A DNA stretch of 64,000 nucleotides from Kitasatospora purpeofusca (GCF_000718025.1 NZ_JODS01000038.1:1-64000); one strand, 5' to 3'; numbered from the stretch's first letter, positions 15,842 through 24,342 are shown. Numbers and translations are program-made. Notes: generated by a model from the letters alone, not told the origin.

Positions 15842-17440
15842 ATGACCATCCACGGCGCCTCCCTCGCCGCACCGCCGCCACCCCCGTCCCCGGGCCAGGA
15901 CGGGCCCGCCGGACCTCCGGGGGTGGACGCCCGCAGCCGGGCCACCCGGCTGCTCGCGGCGGGCACCTACCTCTCCCCGGACTACCGCCGCGCGGTGATC
16001 AGGGAGCTGCTGACCAACCGGGCCAGGGCAGTGGCCCCCTCGTTCGGCTACGACGCCGTTCCGGTGCTCGCGCACGCGCTGGCGGCCCGCGCGCTGCAGC
16101 GCAACGCCTGGGTGTACACCGGGGCCGGGGCCGCCCTTCTGTTCGTCCTCGCCGGCACCGGCGTGATCGACTTCGCCTCCTTCCTCCTGCTCGTCCTCTG
16201 GCTGTGGTGGTCGGCCGACTACCTGCGGCGGGTGGCCACGCTGCACACCCTGATCACCCGGCTCAAGGAGCGCGGGCCGGGTGGCGGGCCGGGCGGGTTC
16301 GAGGGCGGCCGTCCGTCGGTTGCCCTCCTCGACGACGAACTCGTCGAGAAGATCGACCGCGAGCAGTCGGCCCGGGACGGCCTCGCCTACTTCGGTGGCT
16401 ACCGGCCCTTCGTCGGGGCGGGTGCGCGGCTGCGCCGGTGGTCGAACGCGCAGTTGCTGCTCGGCGCCCCGGAGGACGGGGACGACCTGGCGGAACTGGT
16501 CTCCAGGCTCGCCGGCCGGACGGACCCGGTCGGACCCAAGGAGCCCCTCGTTCCGGTCGTCACCAGGCGCCGGCCCGTCGTACCGTTCGACGTCGCGGAT
16601 CTGGCCGCCTTCGTCCAGCACCACATCGCCGCCGAACTGCGGGACGAGGCGAGGGAGTCCGAGCGGATCGCGACGCTCACCGTGGAACGCCGCAGCTACG
16701 CCCGGGCGGTCACCGTGCACGACCGGTCCGCGGGGGAGGGCTGGACCGCGCTGCCCGCGATCGGCGCGGCCGGGGGCGAGCACTGGGCGGAGGGCTACGG
16801 CGCGTCCCGCGAGTACCTGTGCGCCCGGATCGGCTCCTGGGACGAGGAGTTGGTCACCTCGCTGTTCGTGGGGTTCGACATCCGCGGGAACACCCTGCAC
16901 ACCGAGTTCCACAGCCATGTGCTGACCCCGGTGATCTCCGAGTTCCACCTGGTCGACCGGCTGCCGGAGCGGCTGGACGGGCGGCTGCTGCTGCGGGCGG
17001 CCCGGGACTCCCTGCGCCATGTGCTGGGCCGGTCCTGGCAGGTCCTGCTGCCCCTGGGCCCGCTGGTCGCGGCGTTCGCCCGGCTGCGGCGGCACTACCG
17101 GGAGGGCCGGCGCTTCGAGGTCGAGCTCGTCGGGGTCGCGGACAGCAGCGAGTTCCGCCTCGGCCGGTACGCGACGCTCGCGGTGAACCGCGGCGCGCGC
17201 ACCAGCATCCGCGAACTGGCCTGCAGCAACGAGTACCACCACTACTTCCAGGAGTCGGACGCCGACAAGTACACCCGGATCGTGGAACGTCGGCTGCTGC
17301 ACCTCGTCGAGCGCTTCCTGCGCGAGCACCAGGTGGACCTGGCGGACCACCGGCGCAACCAGACCAACGTCCTGACCGGCAACCACTTCGGTACCGGTGA
17401 CATCGACCTCTCGCGCAACAAGCAGGTCAACCACAACTGA
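15842..17440 (+). CDS. Unrecognised membrane protein with C-terminal GNHFG tag
   Basis: 532 residues. A Pro-rich start precedes a helical region (TRLLAAGTYLSPDYRRAVIR). Two membrane helices follow at about 95-128 (ALLFVLAGTGVIDFASFLLL) and then a cytoplasmic region of about 400 residues with no domain I recognise. The last 20 residues contain GNHFGTGDIDLSRNKQVN at 513-530, nearly the same as residues 14-31 of the next gene's product. A receptor-like membrane protein ending in a short tag, next to an effector beginning with the same tag, is the pattern of bacterial amyloid-signalling partners; this is inference. ATG 15842 has AGGAG about 13 bases upstream. The next gene starts 73 bases on. Confidence 0.75.
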   Translation: MTIHGASLAAPPPPPSPGQDGPAGPPGVDARSRATRLLAAGTYLSPDYRRAVIRELLTNRARAVAPSFGYDAVPVLAHALAARALQRNAWVYTGAGAALLFVLAGTGVIDFASFLLLVLWLWWSADYLRRVATLHTLITRLKERGPGGGPGGFEGGRPSVALLDDELVEKIDREQSARDGLAYFGGYRPFVGAGARLRRWSNAQLLLGAPEDGDDLAELVSRLAGRTDPVGPKEPLVPVVTRRRPVVPFDVADLAAFVQHHIAAELRDEARESERIATLTVERRSYARAVTVHDRSAGEGWTALPAIGAAGGEHWAEGYGASREYLCARIGSWDEELVTSLFVGFDIRGNTLHTEFHSHVLTPVISEFHLVDRLPERLDGRLLLRAARDSLRHVLGRSWQVLLPLGPLVAAFARLRRHYREGRRFEVELVGVADSSEFRLGRYATLAVNRGARTSIRELACSNEYHHYFQESDADKYTRIVERRLLHLVERFLREHQVDLADHRRNQTNVLTGNHFGTGDIDLSRNKQVNHN

Positions 17441-17513
17441 TCCCCGCGCCGCCGCCTGGCCGGCCGCGACGACGGCCCCCGCACGAACACCGAGGACAAG
17501 GACATCCGACCCC

Positions 17514-18215
17514 ATGACGGACCAGGGAACAGGCCGCGACGCGGCCCTCTACGGCAACCACTTCGGCAACGGGAACATCGACCTCTCCACCGGCAAGACC
17601 GTCAACCGGGGCGGTGCCCGGCAGGCCACCGAGGGGGCGACGGGCGCGCGGGCGACGGTCGGGCCCGAACCGAGCCGCAACGTGTTCGTGGTCCACGGCC
17701 GCGACGAACAGGTCCGGCGCGAGATGTTCGGTCTGCTGCGCAGACTGGGGCTGAACCCCCTGGAGTGGGAGCACCTGGTCGGGGCGACCGGCCTGGCCTC
17801 CCCGTTCATCGGCGAGGTGGTGGCCCACGCGCCCTCGGTGGCCGGGGCCGCGCTCGTGCTGCTCACCCCGGACGACGTCGCCGTGCTCCACGACGACCTG
17901 AAGGGGCCCGCCGAGCCGCCGCACGAGCGGACCCCCTCCGGCCAGCCGCGCCAGAACGTGCTGATCGAGCTGGGCATGGTGCTGATGGCCTATCCGGAGC
18001 GGACCGTGATCGTCGAGTTCGGGGACGTCCGGCCGGCCTCCGACCTGGCGGGCCGCAACGTGATCCGGTTCACCGCGGAGGGGAACCCCGTCTTCGCACT
18101 GCGGAAGGTGGCGCAGCGGTTGGAGGTGGCCGGCTGCCCGGTGGACGACCGGGGCAACGACTGGCTGGACACCGAGCCGTTCCGGGACCTCGGGGCCTAC
18201 CGCCGCCGGGGCTGA
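17514..18215 (+). CDS. TIR-like nucleotide-binding protein (Cap12/PF10137 type) with N-terminal GNHFG tag
   Basis: 233 residues. Residues 14-31 carry GNHFGNGNIDLSTGKTVN, the tag shared with the end of the upstream protein. After a linker, FVVHGRDEQVRREMF (from 58), AALVLLTPDD and RQNVLIELGMVLMAYP mark the TIR-like domain annotated as predicted nucleotide-binding protein and found as the Cap12 effector in CBASS. E152 in NVLIELG aligns with the conserved glutamate expected to act in NAD cleavage. It is soluble, with no membrane segment. It could hydrolyse NAD or make an ADP-ribose-derived signal; the sequence cannot decide which. It is the last gene of the operon and convergent with a ThsA-like macro gene. 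Confidence 0.85.
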   Translation: MTDQGTGRDAALYGNHFGNGNIDLSTGKTVNRGGARQATEGATGARATVGPEPSRNVFVVHGRDEQVRREMFGLLRRLGLNPLEWEHLVGATGLASPFIGEVVAHAPSVAGAALVLLTPDDVAVLHDDLKGPAEPPHERTPSGQPRQNVLIELGMVLMAYPERTVIVEFGDVRPASDLAGRNVIRFTAEGNPVFALRKVAQRLEVAGCPVDDRGNDWLDTEPFRDLGAYRRRG

Positions 18216-18234
18216 CCCGGCAGGGGGAGGGACC

Positions 18235-18269
18235 GGCCCGCGCCGCGGTGCAGTACCGCGGCGCGGGCC
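18235..18269. terminator. Bidirectional terminator between TIR and macro genes
   Basis: A perfect 15-base inverted repeat (GGCCCGCGCCGCGGT and its complement) around a five-base loop lies 20 bases after the TIR stop. It is about 55 bases from the stop of the convergent macro gene. CACCGGCAC/GTCACCG micro-repeats follow to 18325. Confidence 0.75.
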
Positions 18270-18322
18270 CGTGCCGTGCCCCACCGGCACCGGCGCTGTC
18301 ACCGGCACCGTCACCGCCGCTG

Positions 18323-19210
18323 TCACCGCCCGGCCAGGCCCTCGGCCATGCTCCGCAGGAACGCCCGGACCTCCGGCACGGAGACGTTCGCCAGGTCCGC
18401 CGGGCGCAGGACGATCCGCAGCTCCCGGCAGACCGCGCCCTCCCGGGACCGTGCGACGAACGACATCAGGATCAGCCGCAGCAGGCTGTCCTGGTCCAGG
18501 TAGTCCATCCTCGCCAGCCCGGACCCCACCAGCGGCATCGCCACCGAGTCGGTCCGGGCCCGCCGGTCGACGGCGTCCCAGAGCCGGTTGAGGCCGAACC
18601 AGAGGTCCTCCACGCCGGAGGACGCCACCAGGTCGCGGCCGAGCCTGCTGTAGGCGGTGGCGAAGACCAGCCGGGGCGGGGCGCCGAGGACGGCCACGGT
18701 GCCGAGCGGGTAGCGGTCGAGCTTGCCGAGCGGCTTGTCCGCCCTGAGCTCGCGGGACTGCGGGGCGACCGGGGCCAGGGCGGCGGCGAGTTCGGCGTCC
18801 AGCCGGTCGAGGTCCCCGCCGTAGTGCCGCCGCAGCAACTGGGCCTGCACACTGTCCTCGTGGATCAGCCGCCCGTCCGCCGGAGCGGTGTCGAAGGTGT
18901 CGCAGAAGCCGACCACGAGGTGCCCCGGAGCGGCGAAGAGGTCACCGGCCTCCACCACCACGGTGGTGTCGGGACGCCGGAACTCCTGGCGCACCACCGG
19001 GACCGGACGCGCCCGGTACGCGCCCCAGAGCACGCAGACCCCGGCCGAACCCGCGGTCACCCAGCCCGGCGCGGGCAGACCGTGGGGGAAGAGCGGTCCG
19101 GCGAGCTGGCCCGCCACCGCCACCCCGCCGAAGGCGGTCGCGGTGTGGCGCAGGAATGCGCCCGTGGTGCGCCGGGGCACTCTCGCAGCACCCGGAAGCC
19201 GTCGGATCAT
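18323..19210 (-). CDS. Membrane-anchored ThsA-type macro domain protein
   Basis: 295 residues. Two short hydrophobic segments (about 24-42 and 50-66) precede a cytoplasmic domain starting near residue 82 with GDLF at 89-92. HLVVGFCDTFDT, DKPLGKLDRYPLGTVA, FATAYSRLG and VAMPLVGSGLARM follow. These blocks match the macro-like domain (DUF6430/ThsA macro) of Thoeris ThsA proteins that carry two membrane helices. In type II Thoeris such a protein is the effector that senses an ADP-ribose-derived signal made by a TIR protein. It shares the whole domain with the divergent SARP fusion. ATG 19210 is the first in-frame start. Effector identity is inferred from architecture. Confidence 0.8.
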   Translation of the reverse strand: MIRRLPGAARVPRRTTGAFLRHTATAFGGVAVAGQLAGPLFPHGLPAPGWVTAGSAGVCVLWGAYRARPVPVVRQEFRRPDTTVVVEAGDLFAAPGHLVVGFCDTFDTAPADGRLIHEDSVQAQLLRRHYGGDLDRLDAELAAALAPVAPQSRELRADKPLGKLDRYPLGTVAVLGAPPRLVFATAYSRLGRDLVASSGVEDLWFGLNRLWDAVDRRARTDSVAMPLVGSGLARMDYLDQDSLLRLILMSFVARSREGAVCRELRIVLRPADLANVSVPEVRAFLRSMAEGLAGR

Positions 19211-19317
19211 ACGACACGCCGATCATCAACCGGCCTGCTCAACAAGGCAGTTGCTATCCTGCTCGGTGCTCCGGGGGAGGCGGCTTCCGGCCGGGGCCGA
19301 GGCAGCTGGGGGTTCCG
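19211..19317. promoter_or_regulatory. Divergent promoter between the two macro-domain genes
   Basis: A 107-base gap. Rightward, TATCCT at 19255-19260 is a plausible -10 element. GATCAT occurs twice (19205-19210 and 19221-19226, 16 bases apart), a candidate operator that would overlap the leftward start. The SARP-macro protein is a natural candidate to bind here (inference). Confidence 0.4.
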
Positions 19318-20670
19318 ATGACGGGTGTCCGGGTGAGCGTGCTGGGACCGGTGCGGGTGGAGTCCGACGGGGTGCCGGTCCGGCTCACCCCGCTGACCAG
19401 GCGGTTGCTGGTCCGGCTGGTGGCGGCGGACGGCGAGGCGGTGCCGGTCCACCGGCTGCGCCGGGACGTGTGGGGCCGGCAGGCGGACCTCCCGGGGCAG
19501 GGCGCCCGGGGGCGCAACGAGGTGCACAAGAGGGTGGTCGAACTGCGGCGCGCGTTCGGCGGGGGCGACCCGGTCTCCGGCGCGCGGCTCCTGCACACCG
19601 AGCAGCTGTCGACCGCACGCGGTTCGGAGACCGCCTACCGGCTCAGCCTCGCGTCGGCGGAGCTCGACTGCACCCGCTTCACCGAACTGGTCAACGAGTC
19701 CTTCCGGGTCGGACCGGCGATGGCGGCCTGGCGCCTGGAGGAGGCACTGGGCCTGGTCCGGGGCAGACCGCTGGCAGAGGCCGCCGGCGAGGAGTTCGCC
19801 GAACCGCTGATCCGCCGACTGACCGGCCTCCAGGACACCGCCCGCCGGGAGCTGATCTCCTGCCGGGTCAGACTCGGTCGACCGGAGCTCGCGCTCCCGG
19901 TCGCCGAGGCGGCGGTCCGGGAACGTCCGGACGACCCGTCCTGGGCTTCCGAGCTCGGCCGGCTGCGCACCAGGCTGCGCGGCCGCTGGGACGACGAACT
20001 GCTGCGCGCCGCACTGCCCGACCGGGCGGTCGAGGTGGTGGTGGTCTGCGGCGACCTCTTCGACCAGGAGGACGCGAACCTGGTCGCGGGCTTCACCGAC
20101 ACCTTCGACACCGAGATCGACCAGGATGTCGTGATCAGCCGCTCGAGCATCCAGGGGCAGCTCGTAGAACGGCTGTTCGACGGCCGCAACGAGCAACTGG
20201 ACGCCGAGCTGGAACGGGCGCTGCGGCCGGTGTCGGTGGTCGAGCGGGAGCGGAGCCGGGACAAGCCCCGCGGGCGCCGGCTGCGCTATCCGATCGGGAC
20301 GACGGTGGCGGTGCCGCACGGCCGTCGGCAGGTCTTCGCGACCGCGTACTCGCGGCTGGGCAACGACATGGTGGCCCGGTCGCGTCCGGAGCACCTCGCG
20401 TCGGCCCTGGAGCGGCTCTGGGAGGCGGTCGCCCTGCACGGGCGGTACCGCCCGGTCGCGGTGCCGATGCTCGGCTCCGGCCTCGCGCGGATCGTGGACC
20501 TCGACCGCGGCCGGCTCGCCAGGATGATCGTGGAGTCCTTCGTCCGGGCCTGTGCGGACGGCACCCCGGTCGCGCCCGAGCTGCGGCTCGTCGTGCACCC
20601 GGACGATCTGCGCCGCACGGACCTGCTGGAGCTGGAGCGCTTCCTGCGGGACCCGTACGGGCGGGGGTGA
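19318..20670 (+). CDS. SARP-like regulator fused to ThsA-type macro domain
   Basis: 450 residues. Residues 1-105 look like the OmpR-type winged helix of SARPs (VSVLGPVRVESDGVPV, VPVHRLRRDVWG, RVVELRRAFGG). Residues about 118-225 resemble a short bacterial transcriptional activation domain. From 236 the protein becomes a macro domain with GDLF at 245-248, GFTDTFDT, RSSIQGQLVERL, RYPIGTTVAV, FATAYSRLG and VAVPMLGSGLARI, homologous throughout to the divergent membrane-anchored protein. The simplest reading is a transcription factor gated by an ADP-ribose-like or nucleotide ligand. No P-loop ATPase region, the usual large-SARP partner, is present. ATG 19318 has GGGGG upstream. The fusion is clear; the ligand is inferred. 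Confidence 0.82.
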   Translation: MTGVRVSVLGPVRVESDGVPVRLTPLTRRLLVRLVAADGEAVPVHRLRRDVWGRQADLPGQGARGRNEVHKRVVELRRAFGGGDPVSGARLLHTEQLSTARGSETAYRLSLASAELDCTRFTELVNESFRVGPAMAAWRLEEALGLVRGRPLAEAAGEEFAEPLIRRLTGLQDTARRELISCRVRLGRPELALPVAEAAVRERPDDPSWASELGRLRTRLRGRWDDELLRAALPDRAVEVVVVCGDLFDQEDANLVAGFTDTFDTEIDQDVVISRSSIQGQLVERLFDGRNEQLDAELERALRPVSVVERERSRDKPRGRRLRYPIGTTVAVPHGRRQVFATAYSRLGNDMVARSRPEHLASALERLWEAVALHGRYRPVAVPMLGSGLARIVDLDRGRLARMIVESFVRACADGTPVAPELRLVVHPDDLRRTDLLELERFLRDPYGRG

Positions 20671-20961
20671 CGACCGGGCCGGTACGGCGGCGTTCCGCGG
20701 CCCGCGCCTTCGCATGCTGCTCCTCCCGCCGTGGTGGTGGGCGGGAGCGGACCTTGCCGTCCCCCGTGCGCCGCGGTCCGCCCCGCCTCCGGGTGACAGC
20801 ACACCAGTCCGGTCGCTTCCGGCGAAAGACACCGCCGCTTCCGGCCCGCTTCCGACCGGTGCCCCGCCACCGTTCCGGGCCCGGGCGGACGCGCCAGTGG
20901 CGCCGCCCGAGGGGGCGACGCCACTGGTGGTGGTCCTGCTCTTCAGTTGTTCACCGGTGGA
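20671..20961. terminator. Intergenic region with terminator hairpin 20894-20927
   Basis: This 291-base gap separates the convergent SARP-macro and surface-protein genes. CCAGTGGCG (20894-20902) pairs with CGCCACTGG (20919-20927), with further inner pairing. It probably terminates one or both genes. Nothing else was recognised. Confidence 0.6.
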
Positions 20962-21691
20962 TCAGCTGTGCCGTCCCGGGCGGCGGTAGGCGACCAGGCA
21001 CAGGAGCAGGCCGCCGAGGACGGCGAGGCCGCCGAGTGCCGCGATCAGGCCGTCCGCGGCGGAGCTGCCGGTGTTCGGCAGCGGCTCGCCGGTCGGCCTG
21101 TGGTGGGTCGGACTGTGGGTCGGGACCGTGGACGCGGTGGTCGTGGTCGTGGCGGACGGGGACGAGGACGTCGGGGACGCGGTCGGCGACGGCGAGGCGG
21201 TCGGGCTCGGCGACGAGGTGGGCGACGGCGAGGCAGTCGGGGACGGCGACGAGGTCGGCGACGGCGAGGACGTCGGGGACGGCGACGGCGACGGCGACGG
21301 CGACGGGGACGAGGTCTGGAGGACGACGCCCATGTCGAGGTCGAGGTAGCGCTGACCACCGGAGAGGGTGACCGACTGGGTCAGACCCGTCGTCGGGTCG
21401 GCGTCGGAGTCCTTGGTGGGGTCGGTGCCGGCGCCGCGGGTGGTGACCTTGGCGCCCTGCGGCAGCGTGGTCAGGTCGAACTGCACCTGGTAGTTGTTCG
21501 CGGGCGGCGGCGGCAGGACGATGCCCATGTCGAGGTCGAGGTAGCGCTGACCACCGGAGACGGTGACGGCCTGGGTCAGGCCCGTCGTGGGGTCGGCGTC
21601 GGAGTCCTTGGTGGGGTCGGTGCCGGCGCCGCGGGTGGTGACCTTGGCGCCCTGCGGCAGCGTGGTCAGGTCGAACTGCACCTGGTAGGCT
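20962..21691 (-). pseudogene. C-terminal part of frameshifted sortase-anchored surface protein
   Basis: This frame carries two 65-residue repeats (YQVQFDLTTLPQGAKVTT through DSDADPTTGLT to LDLDMG). A Ser-Pro-Thr stalk follows, then the LPNTG sortase signal, a hydrophobic helix and the charged tail YRRPGRHS. It has no start codon or ribosome site of its own and continues, one base out of frame, the protein read at 21666-24260. Adding one G around 21692 (AAGCC to AAGGCC on the minus strand) joins them as VAVKAYQVQF. Either the surface protein has lost its wall anchor or this is an assembly or sequencing error in a repetitive tract. The repeats look like the second half of SdrD_B-type domains. 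Confidence 0.75.
21326..21687 (-). repeat. Two 195-base direct repeats (SdrD_B-like half domains)
   Basis: Blocks 21326-21492 and 21521-21687 are almost identical at exactly 195-base spacing (65 codons). They differ at a few third positions and in the VSGG/LSGG and GIV/GVV codons. The junction to the upstream frame lies at the very edge of the second block. Confidence 0.88.
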
Positions 21692-24260
21692 TGACCGCGA
21701 CGCCGACCTTGGCCGGCTCGGCGGGCAGCAGCTGCCGGCCCTCGTTGTCGGTGGCGGTGAAGGCGAAGCTGTTCCACGCGTACTCGGTGTCCGGCGCGTC
21801 GAACGGGGTGACCATCGGCCAGGTGAGGGTGAACGACTCGCCCGAGGCCATGGCGCCGGCGCGGTGGACGCGGAACCAGGTCGCCGTTCCCGGGGCGGGG
21901 AATGTGGCGCTCCAGACCGCGTTCGTGTTGCAGCCGGTCCTGTCGACGAGCACGCTCTCGACGCAGGGGTTGGGGTCGGTGGTGTACTCGATCACCACGG
22001 TCGGGTCGCTGCTGACGATCGGCTCGCTCAGCGACGGCATCCAGGTGCTGCCGCGCTGGGCGTCCTGGGTGAGGACGTAGTTGTCGCCGGGGGCGGGCAG
22101 CTTGTCGTAGGCGATGAAGTCGGTGACCGGGTCCGGCGAGTCGTTGCGCACGGTCATCCGGTAGGAGATGTGACCGCCGGGGGTGGCGGTGCCGATGCTC
22201 AGGTAGTCGGAGTCGAGGTCGCCCTTCACCTCCTTGAACGAGCGCAGCACGCTCGGCACGTCCACCTGGATCTTGGAGGAGGCGTGGCAGAGCAGCTCGG
22301 TGGTGTTGCCGTTGCCGTTGAGGTCGAGCACGTCCGGGGTGCTGCCGCTGTCGGAGCCGGAGAACATGCAGGAGACCGGGTTGGTCGGCTGATCAACAGT
22401 GACGTAGACGTCGTTGGTCAGCTCACCGGAGCGGATGCTGCTGGCGACCTGGACGTCGAAGAGCATCCGGTAGGCCAGCGGGTCGTGCAGGTAGGTGGAG
22501 TCGGGCGCGCCGGCCGGCCACTGCATCCGCAGCAGCTGGCGGCCGTCGGGGCCGGGGGTGACGGTGATCGACTCGGGGGCCTTGGCGTCCGGGTAGTTCG
22601 GGTCCGGGCGGGCGGAGCCGTCGATGTAGACGACGCCGGGCGGCAGCAGGTCGAGCAGGACGAGCGGGCGGTCCAGGTCGCGGGCGCTGCGGTTGTAGGG
22701 GATGACCTGGAAGGTGGCCGTGCCGCCGGGGGCGGACAGCTCGCCGGAGACGGTGGTCTTGGCCGCGCCGAGGTTGGTGGCCTGCGTGATGGTGGTGCTG
22801 GCGCAGGAGTTGGCGTTGGCGTTGTTGGTGCCGTCGGTCGCGGAGGTGTCGACGCAGTTGGTCAGCGGGACGGGGGCGGCGCGCCCGTCGTGGCCGGGGG
22901 TGGCGACCTGGGTGACCAGCTGCACCGCGTTGCCCGGGCTCCAGCCGGTGGGGATGGGGCCGTTCCAGACGAACTGGAGGCCGTCGAGCCAGCGGCCGGC
23001 GGGGATGCCGAGGACGTCGTTCGCGGGGTCGCCGGCGCCCTCCGCGAAGGTGATCCGGCGGTTGGCGGCGCCGTTGAACGGGGTGCCGGGGCTGAAGGTC
23101 AGCCAGGTCGGGTCACCGTTGAGCCGGTACTGGAAGGTCAGCTGGATGCTGGTGGGGTTCCACGGCTCCAGCTGGAGCGACTGGGGGAAGATCCAGTTGT
23201 AGAGGCCCTCGGTGGTGCCGGCGCCCGGGTCGGTGATGGTCAGGCTGGTGGCCGGGCCCGAGGTGTTGGTGGCCGACAGGCTGAAGCTGTTGAGGTCGCC
23301 GGAGACGACGGTGTCGCGCCACACCTTGCTGGCGGTCACCGCGACACCGGTGGCCGGGGGCTGGAACTGGCCGGTGGTGGCGGAGGCGGAGTCCAGCGTG
23401 GTCTCGGGGTCGGCGCCGAGCGGGTCGCCCAGCAGGTCCACGTTGTTGGTGGAGGTGGTGCCGCTGGGGAAGTCGGCCTCCGGGTAGTACACCACCAGCG
23501 CGCCGGGGTTGCGGCAGCCGCCGCGGCCGTTGCCGGAGACGAACGGGCCGATGTCGTAGCCCCAGGTGTTGGGGCCGGGGGCGACCTGGGTCCAGCCGGG
23601 CGAGCGGCCGGTGTCGACCACCGCGCCGGGCGGCAGGGTGTCGAGCAGGCGGCTGGTGTCCAGGTCGACGTTGGGCACGTTGTCGGTGGCGCACGGGCTG
23701 AACTGGTAGGTGACGGTGCGCCCGTCCTGGCTGCTGGTCTGGATGCCCTTGGTCACCGTGTACTGCGGCTGGACCTCGGCCTTGGTGTTGGCGCTCGCGT
23801 TCTGCGAGGTCTCACCGGTGGCGCTCATGGTGGCCGAGTTGGTGGAGGTGGTGCCGTTGGCGGTGGAGAAGTTGGGGTACTTCATGACCACCGTGATGGT
23901 GGCGGTGGTGCCGGGGCTGAGGTTCTGCAGCTTGATGTCCATCGTGCCGCCCATCGCGCCCGTCGCGGGCACGGTGGAGGCGGCCTGGTCGACCGAGGAG
24001 GGGTCGGGGGTCCAGCCGACGAACTGCATGTTCGACGGCAGGGTGTCGAGGATCTGACCGCCGGTGCACTCGTTGATCGAGCAGGTGTACCGGAGGGTGT
24101 AGGTGACGTTCTCCCCCGGGGAGACGGTCGCCTTGTCCACGCTCTTGGTGAAGGAGATGGCGGCCTGCGCCGGTGGGGCGATCAGGCCGCTGCCCAGGAG
24201 GGTTCCTCCTAGGAGGGCGAGAACCGAGACGATCCGCCCGGTCCGGAAGGGAATACGCAT
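21666..24260 (-). CDS. Large secreted surface protein, DUF11-type (N-terminal part of frameshifted gene)
   Basis: 864 residues as read, ending in a junk tail PTRCSST after the frameshift. It begins MRIPFRTGRIVSVLALLGG with a cleavable signal peptide (LIAPPAQA, residue about 33). The first module, FTKSVDKATVSPGENVTYTLRYTC, is a DUF11/conserved-repeat beta-sandwich, followed by further Asn/Thr-rich adhesin-like modules (GHISYRMTVRNDSPDPVTD). It is an exported wall protein, probably a structural or adhesive surface component. The C-terminal repeats, stalk and LPNTG anchor are in another frame downstream. ATG 24260 is the evident start. No neighbouring sortase gene lies in the window. Confidence 0.8.
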   Translation of the reverse strand: MRIPFRTGRIVSVLALLGGTLLGSGLIAPPAQAAISFTKSVDKATVSPGENVTYTLRYTCSINECTGGQILDTLPSNMQFVGWTPDPSSVDQAASTVPATGAMGGTMDIKLQNLSPGTTATITVVMKYPNFSTANGTTSTNSATMSATGETSQNASANTKAEVQPQYTVTKGIQTSSQDGRTVTYQFSPCATDNVPNVDLDTSRLLDTLPPGAVVDTGRSPGWTQVAPGPNTWGYDIGPFVSGNGRGGCRNPGALVVYYPEADFPSGTTSTNNVDLLGDPLGADPETTLDSASATTGQFQPPATGVAVTASKVWRDTVVSGDLNSFSLSATNTSGPATSLTITDPGAGTTEGLYNWIFPQSLQLEPWNPTSIQLTFQYRLNGDPTWLTFSPGTPFNGAANRRITFAEGAGDPANDVLGIPAGRWLDGLQFVWNGPIPTGWSPGNAVQLVTQVATPGHDGRAAPVPLTNCVDTSATDGTNNANANSCASTTITQATNLGAAKTTVSGELSAPGGTATFQVIPYNRSARDLDRPLVLLDLLPPGVVYIDGSARPDPNYPDAKAPESITVTPGPDGRQLLRMQWPAGAPDSTYLHDPLAYRMLFDVQVASSIRSGELTNDVYVTVDQPTNPVSCMFSGSDSGSTPDVLDLNGNGNTTELLCHASSKIQVDVPSVLRSFKEVKGDLDSDYLSIGTATPGGHISYRMTVRNDSPDPVTDFIAYDKLPAPGDNYVLTQDAQRGSTWMPSLSEPIVSSDPTVVIEYTTDPNPCVESVLVDRTGCNTNAVWSATFPAPGTATWFRVHRAGAMASGESFTLTWPMVTPFDAPDTEYAWNSFAFTATDNEGRQLLPAEPAKVGVAVKPTRCSST

Positions 24261-24342
24261 ACCGGACAGTTGATCCGACCGTTCGTCACACGGCCGGGCG
24301 ACGCGAGGGCGGGTGACGGCGTTTCACCTTGTCAGACGAGCG

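Noticed and set aside
17514..18215. Classical CBASS operon
   Set aside because: The TIR domain type fits a CBASS effector, but no CD-NTase, Cap2/Cap3 or other CBASS gene lies nearby. The nucleotidyltransferase at 13925 is a different family and lies upstream, separated by a long gap.
17514..19210. Canonical type I Thoeris
   Set aside because: There is no SIR2-SLOG ThsA; the partner is a macro-domain protein on the opposite strand, so at most a type II-like variant.
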